Below are positions 8,994-18,400 of a stretch of 23,907 nucleotides of DNA, one piece after another. How positions within the stretch are numbered: position 1 is the stretch's first letter; the number at the start of each line of letters is the position of its first letter. The stretch lies in assembly GCA_018398765.1 (NCBI GenBank), contig JAHBMJ010001954.1, positions 1-23,907 of the forward strand, written 5' to 3'. This stretch comes from Chromera velia. Its lineage: Eukaryota; Sar; Chromeraceae. The notes under the pieces were generated by a model, which did not search any database, was not told where the DNA came from, and saw only the letters and a list, made by a program, of their open reading frames with translations. The position numbers and the translations under genes were made by a program.

Positions 8994-10506
8994 TTAGACG
9001 AGTCTCGTTCTCTCCGAAGGTTCCCCCTCCTTGCCGTCCTTCTTCGTCCTTTCCCCTCCTGAAGTTAGCCCGGTGTGTTCGTCCAGATCCACCATGAGCC
9101 TGCCGTCCTTCACACTAGCAGAGCTCAACGAATGCTTCAGAGACGCCAAATCGGCAGCCAGGATCGCTGTGGACTCCCTCCACGAGTTGTACGGATTTCC
9201 CACTCGGGCGATCAACTCGTACGTCCTCTCCATGTCTCCCATGCCGTCTGCCTCTCCCTCCGGGCTAATCTTCTGGGCCCCGCACATGTTGGCTCCTGGA
9301 TACTGCAGAAGGCATGCAATGCAGACACGCAGCAGGCTCACACGTAGGCTCCAGCACAACAGAGAGAAAGAAGCGTGAAGGACGTTTTACAAAGATAAAG
9401 ACGCAAGAAAGGCAGGCACACAGGAAACGGAGAGAGCCCTATATCTTTAGCAGAGCAGAGCATACTCAGGAAGCGGATGCATCCATTCAAAAAAGAACAC
9501 ACCACCCAGCAACTCAGGAAGCTGAAAAAGCAGACGTGCAAACATCCACCCCCCTCCACTGGCGGGGATGCTGTATCGATGTCTGTCTGCCAAGCCCACT
9601 TGGGAACTTCAAAAAAGAAGAGGGAGGAACGACGGTGATCAATTAAGATCAAAGAAATGCACTCGTGAGTTCACGTGAAGTTGTGAAACAAGAAAGTCGA
9701 CCTTCCAAGCAAGCTTCGTGCATGCGGCATAGTGCAGGAAGGAGGACATGCAGTCTTGCCGCAAGCAGACTCTCCGTGGTGCTGCATGGATCCCGTTACT
9801 CTCCACAATGATGGAAAAAAATATTTTTTTTTTTCTGTATGAAAGAATTCTGTATGAAAGTAAACGCTGGATCCCGTGACTACCCACAATGATGGAAAAA
9901 AATAAATTAAGGCAAGAAAGAAAGAGACAGACTGACCCTCCAATCCGACCGCGTGTCTCCACTCGCCTCGTGCTTCTTCATCTGGGCAGCCCACTCGTTC
10001 ATCCGGTCATTCAACTTCACCAAATCCTGAAGGAATCAATGAAGAGGGGACGTGGGGGGAAAATTGATAGATACCCATGATACCCGACCGAATGCGGACT
10101 TAGTTCTATGATTGCTTGAAGCCTGCTTCCTTCCCCCTTGCCTTCGCATGCACATGCTCACGGAGGGTTGAGTGAAAGTTTGTGTTCATCCATCCATCCA
10201 TCCATCCATCCATCCATCCAACCATCCATCTTTGCACAATCTCAGTGTTTCCATTCCTTTTTTTCGTATGCGCTCTCTTTGTCTGTATCTGACTCGTTGT
10301 GTGTGTCCAAATTAATTGTGTTTTCCTTCAAAGTGCCAAATTGCTTCGTTGTCTCTTGTATGGGCTCTCTCCCTTTCTTCTCCTTTTCTTTCTCGTTTCG
10401 CATTGCTTCAAGGATGCCTTTTTTCTTTCACACTGACCCACTGACCCTTTCACCAGGCAGCTTCACCTTCTTCTTGTCATCCAGCCACTCGCTTTGGAAG
10501 GCAACC
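8994..10506 (-). CDS. P2X-like exons 17-19: cytosolic C-terminal tail
   Basis: Exon 17 (10506-10446) codes [20 protein letters not shown], exon 18 (10026-9937) codes [20 protein letters not shown] then [10 protein letters not shown], and exon 19 (9302-8994) codes 102 residues before TAA, starting [20 protein letters not shown]. The tail is charged and hydrophilic with predicted helices. I recognise no domain. Exons 17 and 18 both end in GTCAGT, as does exon 10, an uncommon donor (C at +3) used three times in this gene. Phase is 0 at both internal joins. C-tails of P2X proteins vary greatly, so no function is assigned. Confidence 0.75.
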
Positions 10507-10711
10507 CTGAATTCATGGGACAGAACAGATCGACAGAAAAAAGGTAATGGGGGGGGGGCACCGGCGGGAGCGTAAGGGAGGGGAAAGGTGGATGGATGGA
10601 AGGGAATGATAAGGGCGAAACGATAGAGCTGAAAAACAAAATGGAACAGGCGAGCTGTGTCGAGAAGGAAAAAATGGCAATTAAGAAAGAGGAAAGGGGA
10701 CATGCAGAATT

Positions 10712-10750
<39 letters not shown>

Positions 10751-12748
10751 TGCAGGCCCCTGTCAGGTGACGGCCGTTTGTTTTGTGCATTGGTGGGATG
10801 CTTCTGCTTGCCGTTCTGTGTGTCTGCCTGCCAGTCTAGCTGTGAGTCTGTCTTTCTATTCATCCATCTATCTCTTTGCGTCCTTCCCCCCTTTCTCTCT
10901 CTGACGATTTCGATCGGATTCGGGCCAGTCCGATGAGCCCATTATAATTTTTCTTCAACAGCCGGAAGGAAGGAAGTGCAGAGTGAGTGAGATCGAGGGA
11001 CGGTCGGTCAGAGAAATTGACGGGGAGAGCGGGCGGGCGGGTGCATGGAGGGAGGGAGGGAGGGACAACGAAGAGGCAGAGAGACAGAGAGAGAGACTCA
11101 AGACATGACATGCCTGCTCTTGTCAATTTTGGCATCCTCAAACTCTTCGGAGTATCTCGAGAAGCATATCATGCAGTAGTCAAGGATGAACTGCAAGCAA
11201 AGAGGGAGTAAGAGACGGAGGAGACAACGAAGAAAAGGAGAAGGTTCAGAAACACAGAAAGGGAAACAGGGCGTGAGAATAAGAGACAAAAAAAAGCAAC
11301 AGACAGTTGGCGAGAATGAAGATCTTGTCTTGTTGATAAATTGAGGTCGAGCACGAAACAAAGGAACGGTCGGTCGAAGCACGAGAGAGAGAACGCATGG
11401 GAGAAAAAAAAAGTGCTCTCCGTGCAAATATGAAGAGAGGTGGAACAAACAATTGTTCTGATACCGCGAACGCACACACACACGTACTCAATCACTCACA
11501 ACCCACTCACATAGACACAGAGAAAAGCAGACGAGATCAGAAAAAGATGAGATAAGAAAGAAGCAAAGCACACCTCCTTTTCCTGGAAACCTGCCTGCCT
11601 GCCTGCCTGGCTGTCCAGCCTGTGTGCCAGACTCACTCACTCACTCCCTCACTCACACAAATGAATTCTGAGAGGAACAGAGCAGACGCCAGGATGACAA
11701 GAAGCTCCGCGATGGAGAACTCTCCGATGTCCCCTTCCTGCAGACTCATTAATTCCCTCACTCACAGGTACATGCCCACGGACATATATGCGCTCACACG
11801 TACTTGCAAAGAGAGACAGAGACAGAGAATCAATGTAGAATTTGATCTCTCCAACCCGCAGGAAGGCCTGCCATCACAAACTGAGTGGAAGCTGAGGGGA
11901 CCAGAAGAAGGTGAAACAAATAAGAAAACGAATGTGTTCAACACAAAACCTTGCAGACGAACACCCATGCCCATAAAACTTTGCCTGAATTTTTCTTATT
12001 TTTGTTGTTTCCCTGTCTTGTGTTGCATCGGCTCACGGAGCATTTCGACGCTGCCGTTCTTCCTGTCGACACATGCAGGGACGACGGAAAACACCAAGTT
12101 GCAATACAAAAAAGGAGACACCGACAATGGCTCAAGTGCCGATAAAGACCTGCATGAGCATGTGAATGCCTTCCTGCCTGCATGCCCCTTCTGTCTCTAT
12201 CGATCTACCTGTCTGCACCCATGCACCCGGCACCCAGGCATGCACCCCCCCACTTACCTGAGAGACGTTAATGAAGATCCCGTGGTTGTTGTAGATCGTC
12301 CTCTCTCTGCCTGAACTCTTCACGTGAGTCTGGATCGTTTTGTATTGGGGGGCACTCTCCCCCTGCATGCGTGCATGCAATCAAGGGTTCTCTTCTCTCT
12401 CGCAGAAGGAAGGAAGGAAGGAAGGAAGGAGTCCTGTGACGACACGCATGCATGCATGTGTTTTTTTCTTTCTTTCAGTTTTGTTCACACAGAGATGTAT
12501 GGAAGAGCCCCAGGGGCTTTTTGCATTCACAGTCAAGGCACTAACTAAAATCAATCGGGGAACGGAAGGCTTCGTGTCCAATTGCAAGCTTCACTTCATT
12601 CGAACGGCATTCCAGCGCTTCTTTTTATTCCGTGCGGCGTGCTCTTACCCATGCAGGAAAGAATGCCCCGCCTGGGAAGAGCACGCAGCACCCAGGAAAG
12701 AATGCCGGCAGGGAATGATCCCGGCCCCCCGCATCCATCCATCCATGC

Positions 12749-12779
<31 letters not shown>

Positions 12780-14999
12780 GAGAGAGAGGGGGGTACACAC
12801 GTGCATGCATGCACTGACGCACGCACCTTGACTTCATACTGGTAGTAGGGCATCCGACCGAAGAGGGTCATCATCGGCATCACGTTGGAGTACTTGATGA
12901 TGATCGTCAGAATCAGACCCTCACTCCGCCTGGACTCACCCTGCATAACGGCATGAGGGCAGGGAGGGGGCGAGAGAGCGCATGCACATGCATCAAAGAA
13001 GAGCATGCAAGGACGATCGAGGCGCTAGCTTGTCTCTCCATCCATCCATCCCTCCATCCATCCATCCATCCTCAGGGTTTCTCGGCAGACAACCCAATAG
13101 AAAAGAAGAGATACAGAGCTAGAGGCCCAGCTTGTCTCTCCATCCATCCATCCATCCATCCATCCTCAGGGTTTCTCGGCAGACAAAAACAACAACCAGG
13201 CAGACCCACGTGCAGACAAACAACAGTTACAATCGGGCAGCAGTCGAGAAGAAAAAGAGACACAGGAAGGACACAGAGGTCATGCAAAGGACATGCGGTG
13301 GGCCTCTCTTCTCTCTCTCTCTCTCTCTCTTTCTCATTCACTAAAATATTCGTTCTGTCCCTCAGTCACTCACTCACTCACTCAGTCAGTCAGTCAGTCA
13401 GTCAGTCAGTCGACTACTCACTCACGTGTTGGTTGAGATCTGTGTTAAGGTCCACCCCGGCAAATTTCAGCAGCCTCCTCACCGAGACGATGTCTCCCTG
13501 GGGGATCTGATAGACCGACGGGAACCTCTTCCTGCAGCAGTACGCATGGATGCACAATATCTCTAGAGTCGGGCCGGGGCCAGACTGTCGGCCAGACTGT
13601 GAGAGACTTTCTTTGTCAAAGGAAAGAAGGAAGAGTGGAAGAAAAGAAGGAAGAAAGACAGACAGAAAGACAACGAATCAAACAGAGACAGAAATATTGG
13701 ACAGATCAAAGGAGAGACGAGAAATGGTCAAGAAGGATTCAAAAGAAGTTGCAAACTCACTCACTCCCTCTCCAACCTCCCAACCCAAGCCACTGACCGA
13801 CCGACCGACCGACGGACCCACCCATTTTTTTCCTGATCGATAGGGTCAAACCACTCTGTGACTTCGTGAGGGAAGGAAATGCCCCCCATCCGTCTCCTCT
13901 CACCCTCACCCTCACCCTCACTGGCACTCTGTGCGTGGGTGTTTCTTTCTTCACCTTTCTCTTCTACTTTGACTGTCGTTCTCCGAGCCCCCCCTTTCTC
14001 CATTGCTTCTCCTTCTCTCACCCCGCCGCGCTCTCGCGTCTCTCCTTCTCTAATTTCCATTCCATCCAACTCGTGGAGGCGTCTCTGCGCACATACGCAG
14101 GCAGGCAGACAGACAGGCAGACAGACAGGCCCCAAGATGAGTTTCCGTCTGTCCAGCTAGATGAGGACAGTCATGCATGCAGGAAACCGGGTGGGCGGGG
14201 GAAGGAGAGGGAGACGACGCAAGGGAAAGAGACGAAAGAAGTGCGACTGCGAAACTGACCGATGTTGCTCTCTCGTCCTTCTCAGCCTCTTTCAGATCTT
14301 TCAAACCAGTCACACGCGCAAACGGCCACCGCGACCTGTTCCCCAAGTCCTGCGTGCGTCAGTCAATATCATATTAATAGATACGTTTGTGTGTGCTGTG
14401 CGTATCACTAAATTTTTGAACTCATTCACACGCACGTGTATAGATCCACCCACACAGAGTGCGCAGGCAACCAGCCGAAAAAATCAACTCTTGCAGGATC
14501 TCAGGAAAGAAGTGATGGCTGCTTACTTTTCAGAGGACCGACCGAACGACTGACCGAGAGACCACATGTTTCTTCTTCTCCCGACACACACACAGACAAA
14601 ACAGACAACAGAGACAGAGAAAGAAGAGACATAAGGAAGAAACAGAAAGAAGAGACAAAAAGAAGTGCTCGGGAGGGTATACAAAGGGGCAAAAAGAAGA
14701 ATGGGACCCGGAGATCTGCAAACGCTTACTTTCATACAGAATTCTTTTTCAGAAAAAAAAAAAAAAAAAAGAGAGAAGAAGCAGACCCGGAGTTCTGCAA
14801 AAGAGAAGCAGGGAAGAAACAAGGAACGCAAAGGAAAGGAAAGGAAAGGAAAGGGGGGAGGCAGGAGGGCACCGCTTTCTCACTCACTCACTCAGTCCCT
14901 CTTGTGACAAGTGATGCCAACGCATTTAGTTTAGATACACACACCCTTCCTCAAAGAATTCCTCCCTCCATTTATTTTCATGTAGAAGAAATACACACA

Positions 15000-15034
<35 letters not shown>

Positions 15035-15411
15035 CCTCCCTTCCTTCCTTCCTTCGTTCGTTCCTCAAAGAATCCTTCTCCCTGCCTCGCGCTTTTTCTT
15101 CTTCCCCCCACCTTGTGTTGGCAATGGTTTCCCTTCCCAGAGTAACAGGGAATGGAGACGGTCCCGCAGTTGTCCCCCTCCTCGTGAGGCGACAGCCCCT
15201 CTTGATCCTCCTCGTCCTGGCAGCTCTTCGTCTTCCAGAACCCGAATAGCCTTAATGAAGGCAGACAGACAGACAGACAGGGGTACGGATAAGCTAATTA
15301 ATGAGAATGGAAAAGGCAATCGAGAACTTTTTCTTCGATCCGTCAAGGAGCAGAGAGAGAACCGGATTCACTCCTCAACAAGTTGGCGTGCCTTCACTTA
15401 ACGTCTGCACG

Positions 15412-15449
<38 letters not shown>

Positions 15450-15480
15450 CATGGGACCACACACACGCCATCCATGCATC

Positions 15481-15555
<75 letters not shown>

Positions 15556-17239
15556 CCACTTACTTGTCGAAGGAAGAAGAGAACTCGACGCCCTTTGTGG
15601 AGAAGGAATGATCTAACAGGAGGGTGAAGCTGCAGGCATGCGTGATGCCGATATCCATTCATACAACAATCCATCCATCCATTCATTCATGCATACACCA
15701 GAAGGAAGGAAGAGGGGGTGAGGCAGGGAGGGAGGGAAAGAGCCTTACCACGGATGCAAGAAAAATTTCTCTACGGACATCCCTTTTCCCATCCTTCTCG
15801 GGTCAAAAAAAAAAGAAATGCTCCTCCCAGCCCTTCCCTCTCTGCCTCTGTCTCTCGCTCGCTGTGCGCGTCGAAATCCGATTTCAGAAAGGAGGGTGCA
15901 AATTAGTCTCTTGAAGCTCACTTCGACCGAGCAACAGCATGCAGGCGAAAGAAAAGAAAAGCCACCATGCATGCACCAACGCACCTACCTACCTCTCGAC
16001 ATCAGCATAGTAAACAAAATCGCTCCCGCCCTCCGTGTTCACCCACACGTTGGAGCAGTTCGAGAGGGCAACGTTACACTCCCGTCTCTGTTCGAGGGTT
16101 GAGACCTGAGAGGAGGGGAGGAGATCGAAGCACGGAGAGGGAGTTCGTGGGACTGTCTGTCGATGCTGGCATTTGAGCCTTACTCTCACACGTGGGTCAA
16201 CATGTCGTGTGTAGAATGTCGCTTTGTCTGGAGTGGAAGGATGCATAGCGAAACAGAAAAACGACTCCACTGAGAGAGAGAGACAGGGAAGGAAGGCAAA
16301 CAGTGAATGAATGGGTCCTTCAATCAAACGTACACCGATCCACGCACCAGACGGCCATTCTGTTTGTCCCTCCAACCCCCCCACACCAACCAACGAACCC
16401 GCGTGGGAATGAAGAACGTGCCCATTCCCGACACATCATCGGGGATCATGTCGTTCTCGTCGCTGTATCTGCACAGACACATGCACATACAAATAGGCAT
16501 ATGCATGCATGAAGAGAAAGAGAACCATTCCCGACACATCATCGGGGATCATGTCGTTCTCGTCGCTGTATCTGCACAGACACATGCACATACAAATAGA
16601 CATATGCATGCATGCATGAAGAGAGAGAGTGTGAGAGAGAGAGAGAGTGTGTGTGTGTGTGAGAGAGAGAGAGGGAATGCACACACATGTTCATCCTTGT
16701 GTTCGTTCTCGAAGTTCTTTCTGATGTCCTGCGGGAACAGGGAGACGGAGACTTCTTTTTCTTCGTCTCAATCATGGGGGGTCCACGTCCCTCCACTTCC
16801 CTCCTCTTCTCCTCTTTCTGCAAGNCCCCCCCTAACTTGCACTTGCTCCTGAAGATTTCTCCCCTGTGTTTGTTGAGCGTTTTGGGTCCTGTGTACTGAT
16901 CGCAGTAGGGAAGGGACTCCAGAGACGTGAAGTTCGACTGGCAAGTGCTGTTCGAAGGGCTGCATCTGTTCATGGTGGGCCTCTGGAGTTGCATCCGGAC
17001 AACGCCTCTGACGTCAGATCTCTCGTAGTGACTGTTGTTCCATAAAAGCTGCACATATACAGAAAAGGACAGAAACACTGTACGTTTGTTTTTAGACAGA
17101 CCCACAGAGGGAAACGCTCTCTCTCTCTGTGTGTGTGTGTGTGTGTGTGTGTTTTTCTGTCTCTTTTTTTCCCTTTTCTCTTTCTTTCTTTCTTCCTTCC
17201 TTCCTTTCTCCCTTTCTTGCCTCCTTCCTTCCTTCCTTC

Positions 17240-17276
<37 letters not shown>

Positions 17277-17378
17277 TTCCTTTCTCTCTCTCTCTCCCTC
17301 CCTCCCTCTCTCTCTCTCTCTCTCTCTTTGTGTGTGTGTGTGTGTGTGTGTCTGTCTGTCTGTCTGTCTTTGTTTCTG

Positions 17379-17409
<31 letters not shown>

Positions 17410-17510
17410 CTTCCTTCCTTTCTCTCTCTCTCTCTCTCTCTCCCTCCCTCTCTCTCTCTCTTTGTGTGTGTCTGTGCGTGTGTCTCTCTCTCTCTGCTTC
17501 TCTGGCAGGC

Positions 17511-17541
<31 letters not shown>

Positions 17542-18175
17542 TCTACAAATACAAGGTAAGGTAAGAGACTTGACAAAAAAAAAACGATGAGAGACCTACA
17601 CACACACACACACACACACACACCATGCACCCACGCACCTGGAATCCACAGATATAGCCGATGATCAACCCAGTCATCAAAACAAATTTCACACAACCGA
17701 GAGGCCAGTTCCGAACCCGAACCTGAACGCACACATGCATCAATACAGACACAGTCACGCACCCGGCCTTCCGTCCTCTCAAAACCAACGCTTCCATCTC
17801 TTTTTCGAGGAGACTGCCACACTTATTTCTGTCTTCTAGTTTCTGTCCCTTCTCTTGTCTTGTGTCCTGTCCCCTTCTCTTTACATTCTTTCCTGTGGTT
17901 TTTCTTCCATCCCCTCAATATAGTCTTTCCCCATTCAGGCAGGCAGATCGGTGTCGGCAGATGCGGCGAAACAATCAGAGGGACCCATAAATCCAGCAGA
18001 GACGGCCCAGCCCGTCACCCAGGGAGACGAGTGAGCCCGACCAACCTACCTCTTTATTGGTGTGGTAGTAGAACATTTCCTGCCCTGCCTCCTTCATCCA
18101 TTTTTTAAACCCATGTTCGTGCTCTTTCTTTTCACTCGAGACCCGGGCTCCCACACGGGAGGCCTGCCTATCCAT
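8994..18175 (-). CDS. P2X-type ligand-gated cation channel subunit, ~19 exons, ~653 aa
   Basis: Predicted exons, in order: 18175-18050, 17722-17639, 17048-16797 (donor uncertain), 16728-16685, 16468-16399, 16105-15993, 15796-15749, 15629-15564, 15250-15112, 14349-14260, 13853-13822, 13531-13426, 12940-12827, 12317-12258 (start uncertain), 11737-11657, 11190-11114, 10506-10446, 10026-9937 and 9302-8994 (stop). Phases agree throughout. P2X receptors are trimeric channels with cytosolic ends, two membrane spans and a Cys-rich ectodomain. Here: FYYHTNK before TM1 matches the invariant Y-x-T-x-K/R; TM1 is at about residues 48-68; there are 11 ectodomain cysteines; IPQGDIVS resembles the P2X LGDIV segment; [12 protein letters not shown] and PYYQYEVK follow in P2X order; RTIYNNHGI...EGDIGEF resembles the P2X RTL-x3-YGIRF...GKAGKF segment; TM2 keeps an Asp (FILDYC). 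A cytosolic tail of about 170 residues follows. The KxKG lysines and NFR motif are not seen, so ATP gating is doubtful. Membrane location is inferred. Confidence 0.8.
9787..9906. repeat. Short direct repeat in a P2X-like intron
   Basis: TGGATCCCGTTACTCTCCAC AATGATGG plus an A-run (from 9787) recurs 81 bp later (from 9868) with small changes. Between them TTCTGTATGAAAG also occurs twice (about 9834 and 9848). Confidence 0.7.
10187..10224. repeat. (ATCC)n microsatellite
   Basis: Tandem ATCC/CCAT units in an intron of the P2X-like gene. A separate (CT)n run lies at about 10714-10748 in the next intron. Confidence 0.9.
11114..12317 (-). CDS. P2X-like exons 14-16: pre-TM2 strand and TM2
   Basis: Exon 14 (ending 12258, CAG|GTAAGT) codes [15 protein letters not shown]. 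Exon 15 (11737-11657) codes [20 protein letters not shown] then FLSEFIC, and exon 16 (11190-11114) codes [20 protein letters not shown] then KIDKS. This reproduces the order R-T, H/Y-G-I, V-x3-G-x2-G-x-F, then a long hydrophobic span with one Asp, as at the C-terminal end of the P2X ectodomain and TM2. The 5' edge of exon 14 is not settled: acceptors at 12318, 12316 and 12311 give different phases. Exon 16 ends in AG|GCATGT, a GC donor. It is supported because its two leftover bases join exactly to exon 17 (AG+G, then GTT GCC). Confidence 0.75.
12649..12671 (-). CDS. Candidate 23-nt microexon in the P2X-like gene
   Basis: The stretch AGHSFLH plus two bases is bounded by a good acceptor (GTGCTCTTCCCAG) and a good donor (CATGG|GTAAGAG). 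It begins in phase 0, as exon 13 requires, and joins in phase to exon 14 if that exon begins at 12315. It lies exactly where canonical P2X proteins carry the NFR-containing hairpin. It could equally be chance in a 500-bp intron. Confidence 0.3.
13027..13187. repeat. Tandem duplication (102-bp offset) carrying (ATCC)n
   Basis: AGCTTGTCTCTCC, an ATCC array and CTCAGGGTTTCTCGGCAGAC occur at 13027-13092 and again at 13129-13187. The flanks are identical; only the ATCC count differs. The duplication lies in the intron between exons 12 and 13 of the P2X-like gene. Confidence 0.85.
13357..13411. repeat. (TCAC)n then (GTCA)n microsatellite
   Basis: TCAC units change to GTCA units immediately downstream of the exon 12 donor of the P2X-like gene. 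Confidence 0.85.
14746..15035. repeat. Intronic A-run, (AAAGG)n and (CA)n tracts
   Basis: An A-run (about 14753-14770), AAAGG units (about 14832-14853), TCAC units (about 14880-14893) and a CA tract (about 14994-15031) fill the intron between exons 9 and 10 of the P2X-like gene. Confidence 0.85.
15412..15557. repeat. Two (CA)n tracts, (GA)n and (CAGA)n
   Basis: CA at about 15413-15446 and 15484-15519, followed by GA to about 15534 and CAGA units to about 15556. They lie in the intron upstream of exon 9 on the minus strand and end a few bases from the exon 8 donor. Confidence 0.9.
16422..16620 (-). repeat. 103-bp tandem duplication containing exon 5 of the P2X-like gene
   Basis: About 95 bp at 16422-16516 and 16525-16620 are almost identical at a 103-bp offset. 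Each copy holds the acceptor TGTGCAG and the exon start coding [15 protein letters not shown]. The downstream copy (16468-16399) continues into GTFFIPTR and a donor. The upstream copy runs into intron-like sequence after GGAATG. If its only nearby GT (GTTCTC) were used with the second copy, the frame would break. Confidence 0.85.
16621..16684. repeat. (GA)n/(GT)n microsatellite next to exon 4 donor
   Basis: GA and GT runs start immediately downstream (minus strand) of the exon 4 donor. The donor GTGTGC itself may have arisen from the repeat. Confidence 0.85.
16825..16825. other. Ambiguous base in the ectodomain exon
   Basis: A single N follows a run of seven C (G on the coding strand) inside exon 3 of the P2X-like gene. 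The true base count is unknown. The frame, and the position of the exon 3 donor (placed at 16796), depend on it. Confidence 0.95.
17100..17640. repeat. Compound microsatellite in the intron after TM1
   Basis: GT (about 17129-17152), CTTT/CCTT (about 17180-17283), CT, GT/GTCT (about 17329-17367), CTTT again and CT, then GA (about 17513-17540) and CA (about 17597-17622). The GT-CTTT-CT series is repeated twice in the same order, suggesting an internal duplication. It explains the long Ser/Leu/Phe/Cys and Arg/Glu/Lys ORFs on both strands. Confidence 0.9.
17639..18175 (-). CDS. P2X-like exons 1-2: cytosolic N-terminus, YxTxK motif and TM1
   Basis: Exon 1 starts at ATG 18175 (context ATC ATG G, A at -3 and G at +4). 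An in-frame GTG lies upstream but no earlier ATG fits. It codes 42 residues ending MFYYHTNKE at donor GAG|GTAGGT. Exon 2 (17722-17639), after acceptor GCGTTCAG, gives [20 protein letters not shown] and IGYICGFQ. The run from F-x-Y-x-T-x-K through the hydrophobic span with Gly and Tyr lines up with P2X receptors without a gap. The Thr of T-x-K is the conserved phosphorylation-type site of that family. Confidence 0.85.
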
Positions 18176-18400
18176 GATCCTTCCTTCTGCACCGTGCACG
18201 TCTGACCGAAGCTGCAACGGCACTAGACCCTCAAAGAAAATATAGAATGGCTGCGTTTCAAAGAGGGAGAATCCATGGAGGCTTCTCGGGGCTTTAAGTT
18301 TTCAGTCCGTGTCAACTCTTTGTTTCTGAATTTCTCTATTAATATGTACTCTAAGACACTTGTCACGAGTGCCTCGGAAGTTGGAACATCTTTATTAATA
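18176..18400. promoter_or_regulatory. Upstream region of the P2X-like gene
   Basis: This 225-bp stretch lies between the P2X-like start codon and the composite repeat element. No TATA-like or other element could be assigned with confidence. The element sits close enough that it may have displaced or replaced promoter sequence. Confidence 0.3.

Noticed and set aside
9031-9378. Plus-strand ORF beginning near [15 protein letters not shown]
   Set aside because: It is antisense to the terminal exon of the P2X-like gene, which is supported by splice phase and a stop.
13893-13920. CCCTCA repeats resembling a telomere-like or G-quadruplex motif
   Set aside because: Only about four imperfect units inside an intron; local microsatellite is the simpler reading.
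16539-17822. 427-codon minus-strand ORF
   Set aside because: It reads through microsatellites and two introns of the P2X-like gene. Only its exon 2 and exon 3 parts are real coding sequence, and they are joined by splicing.
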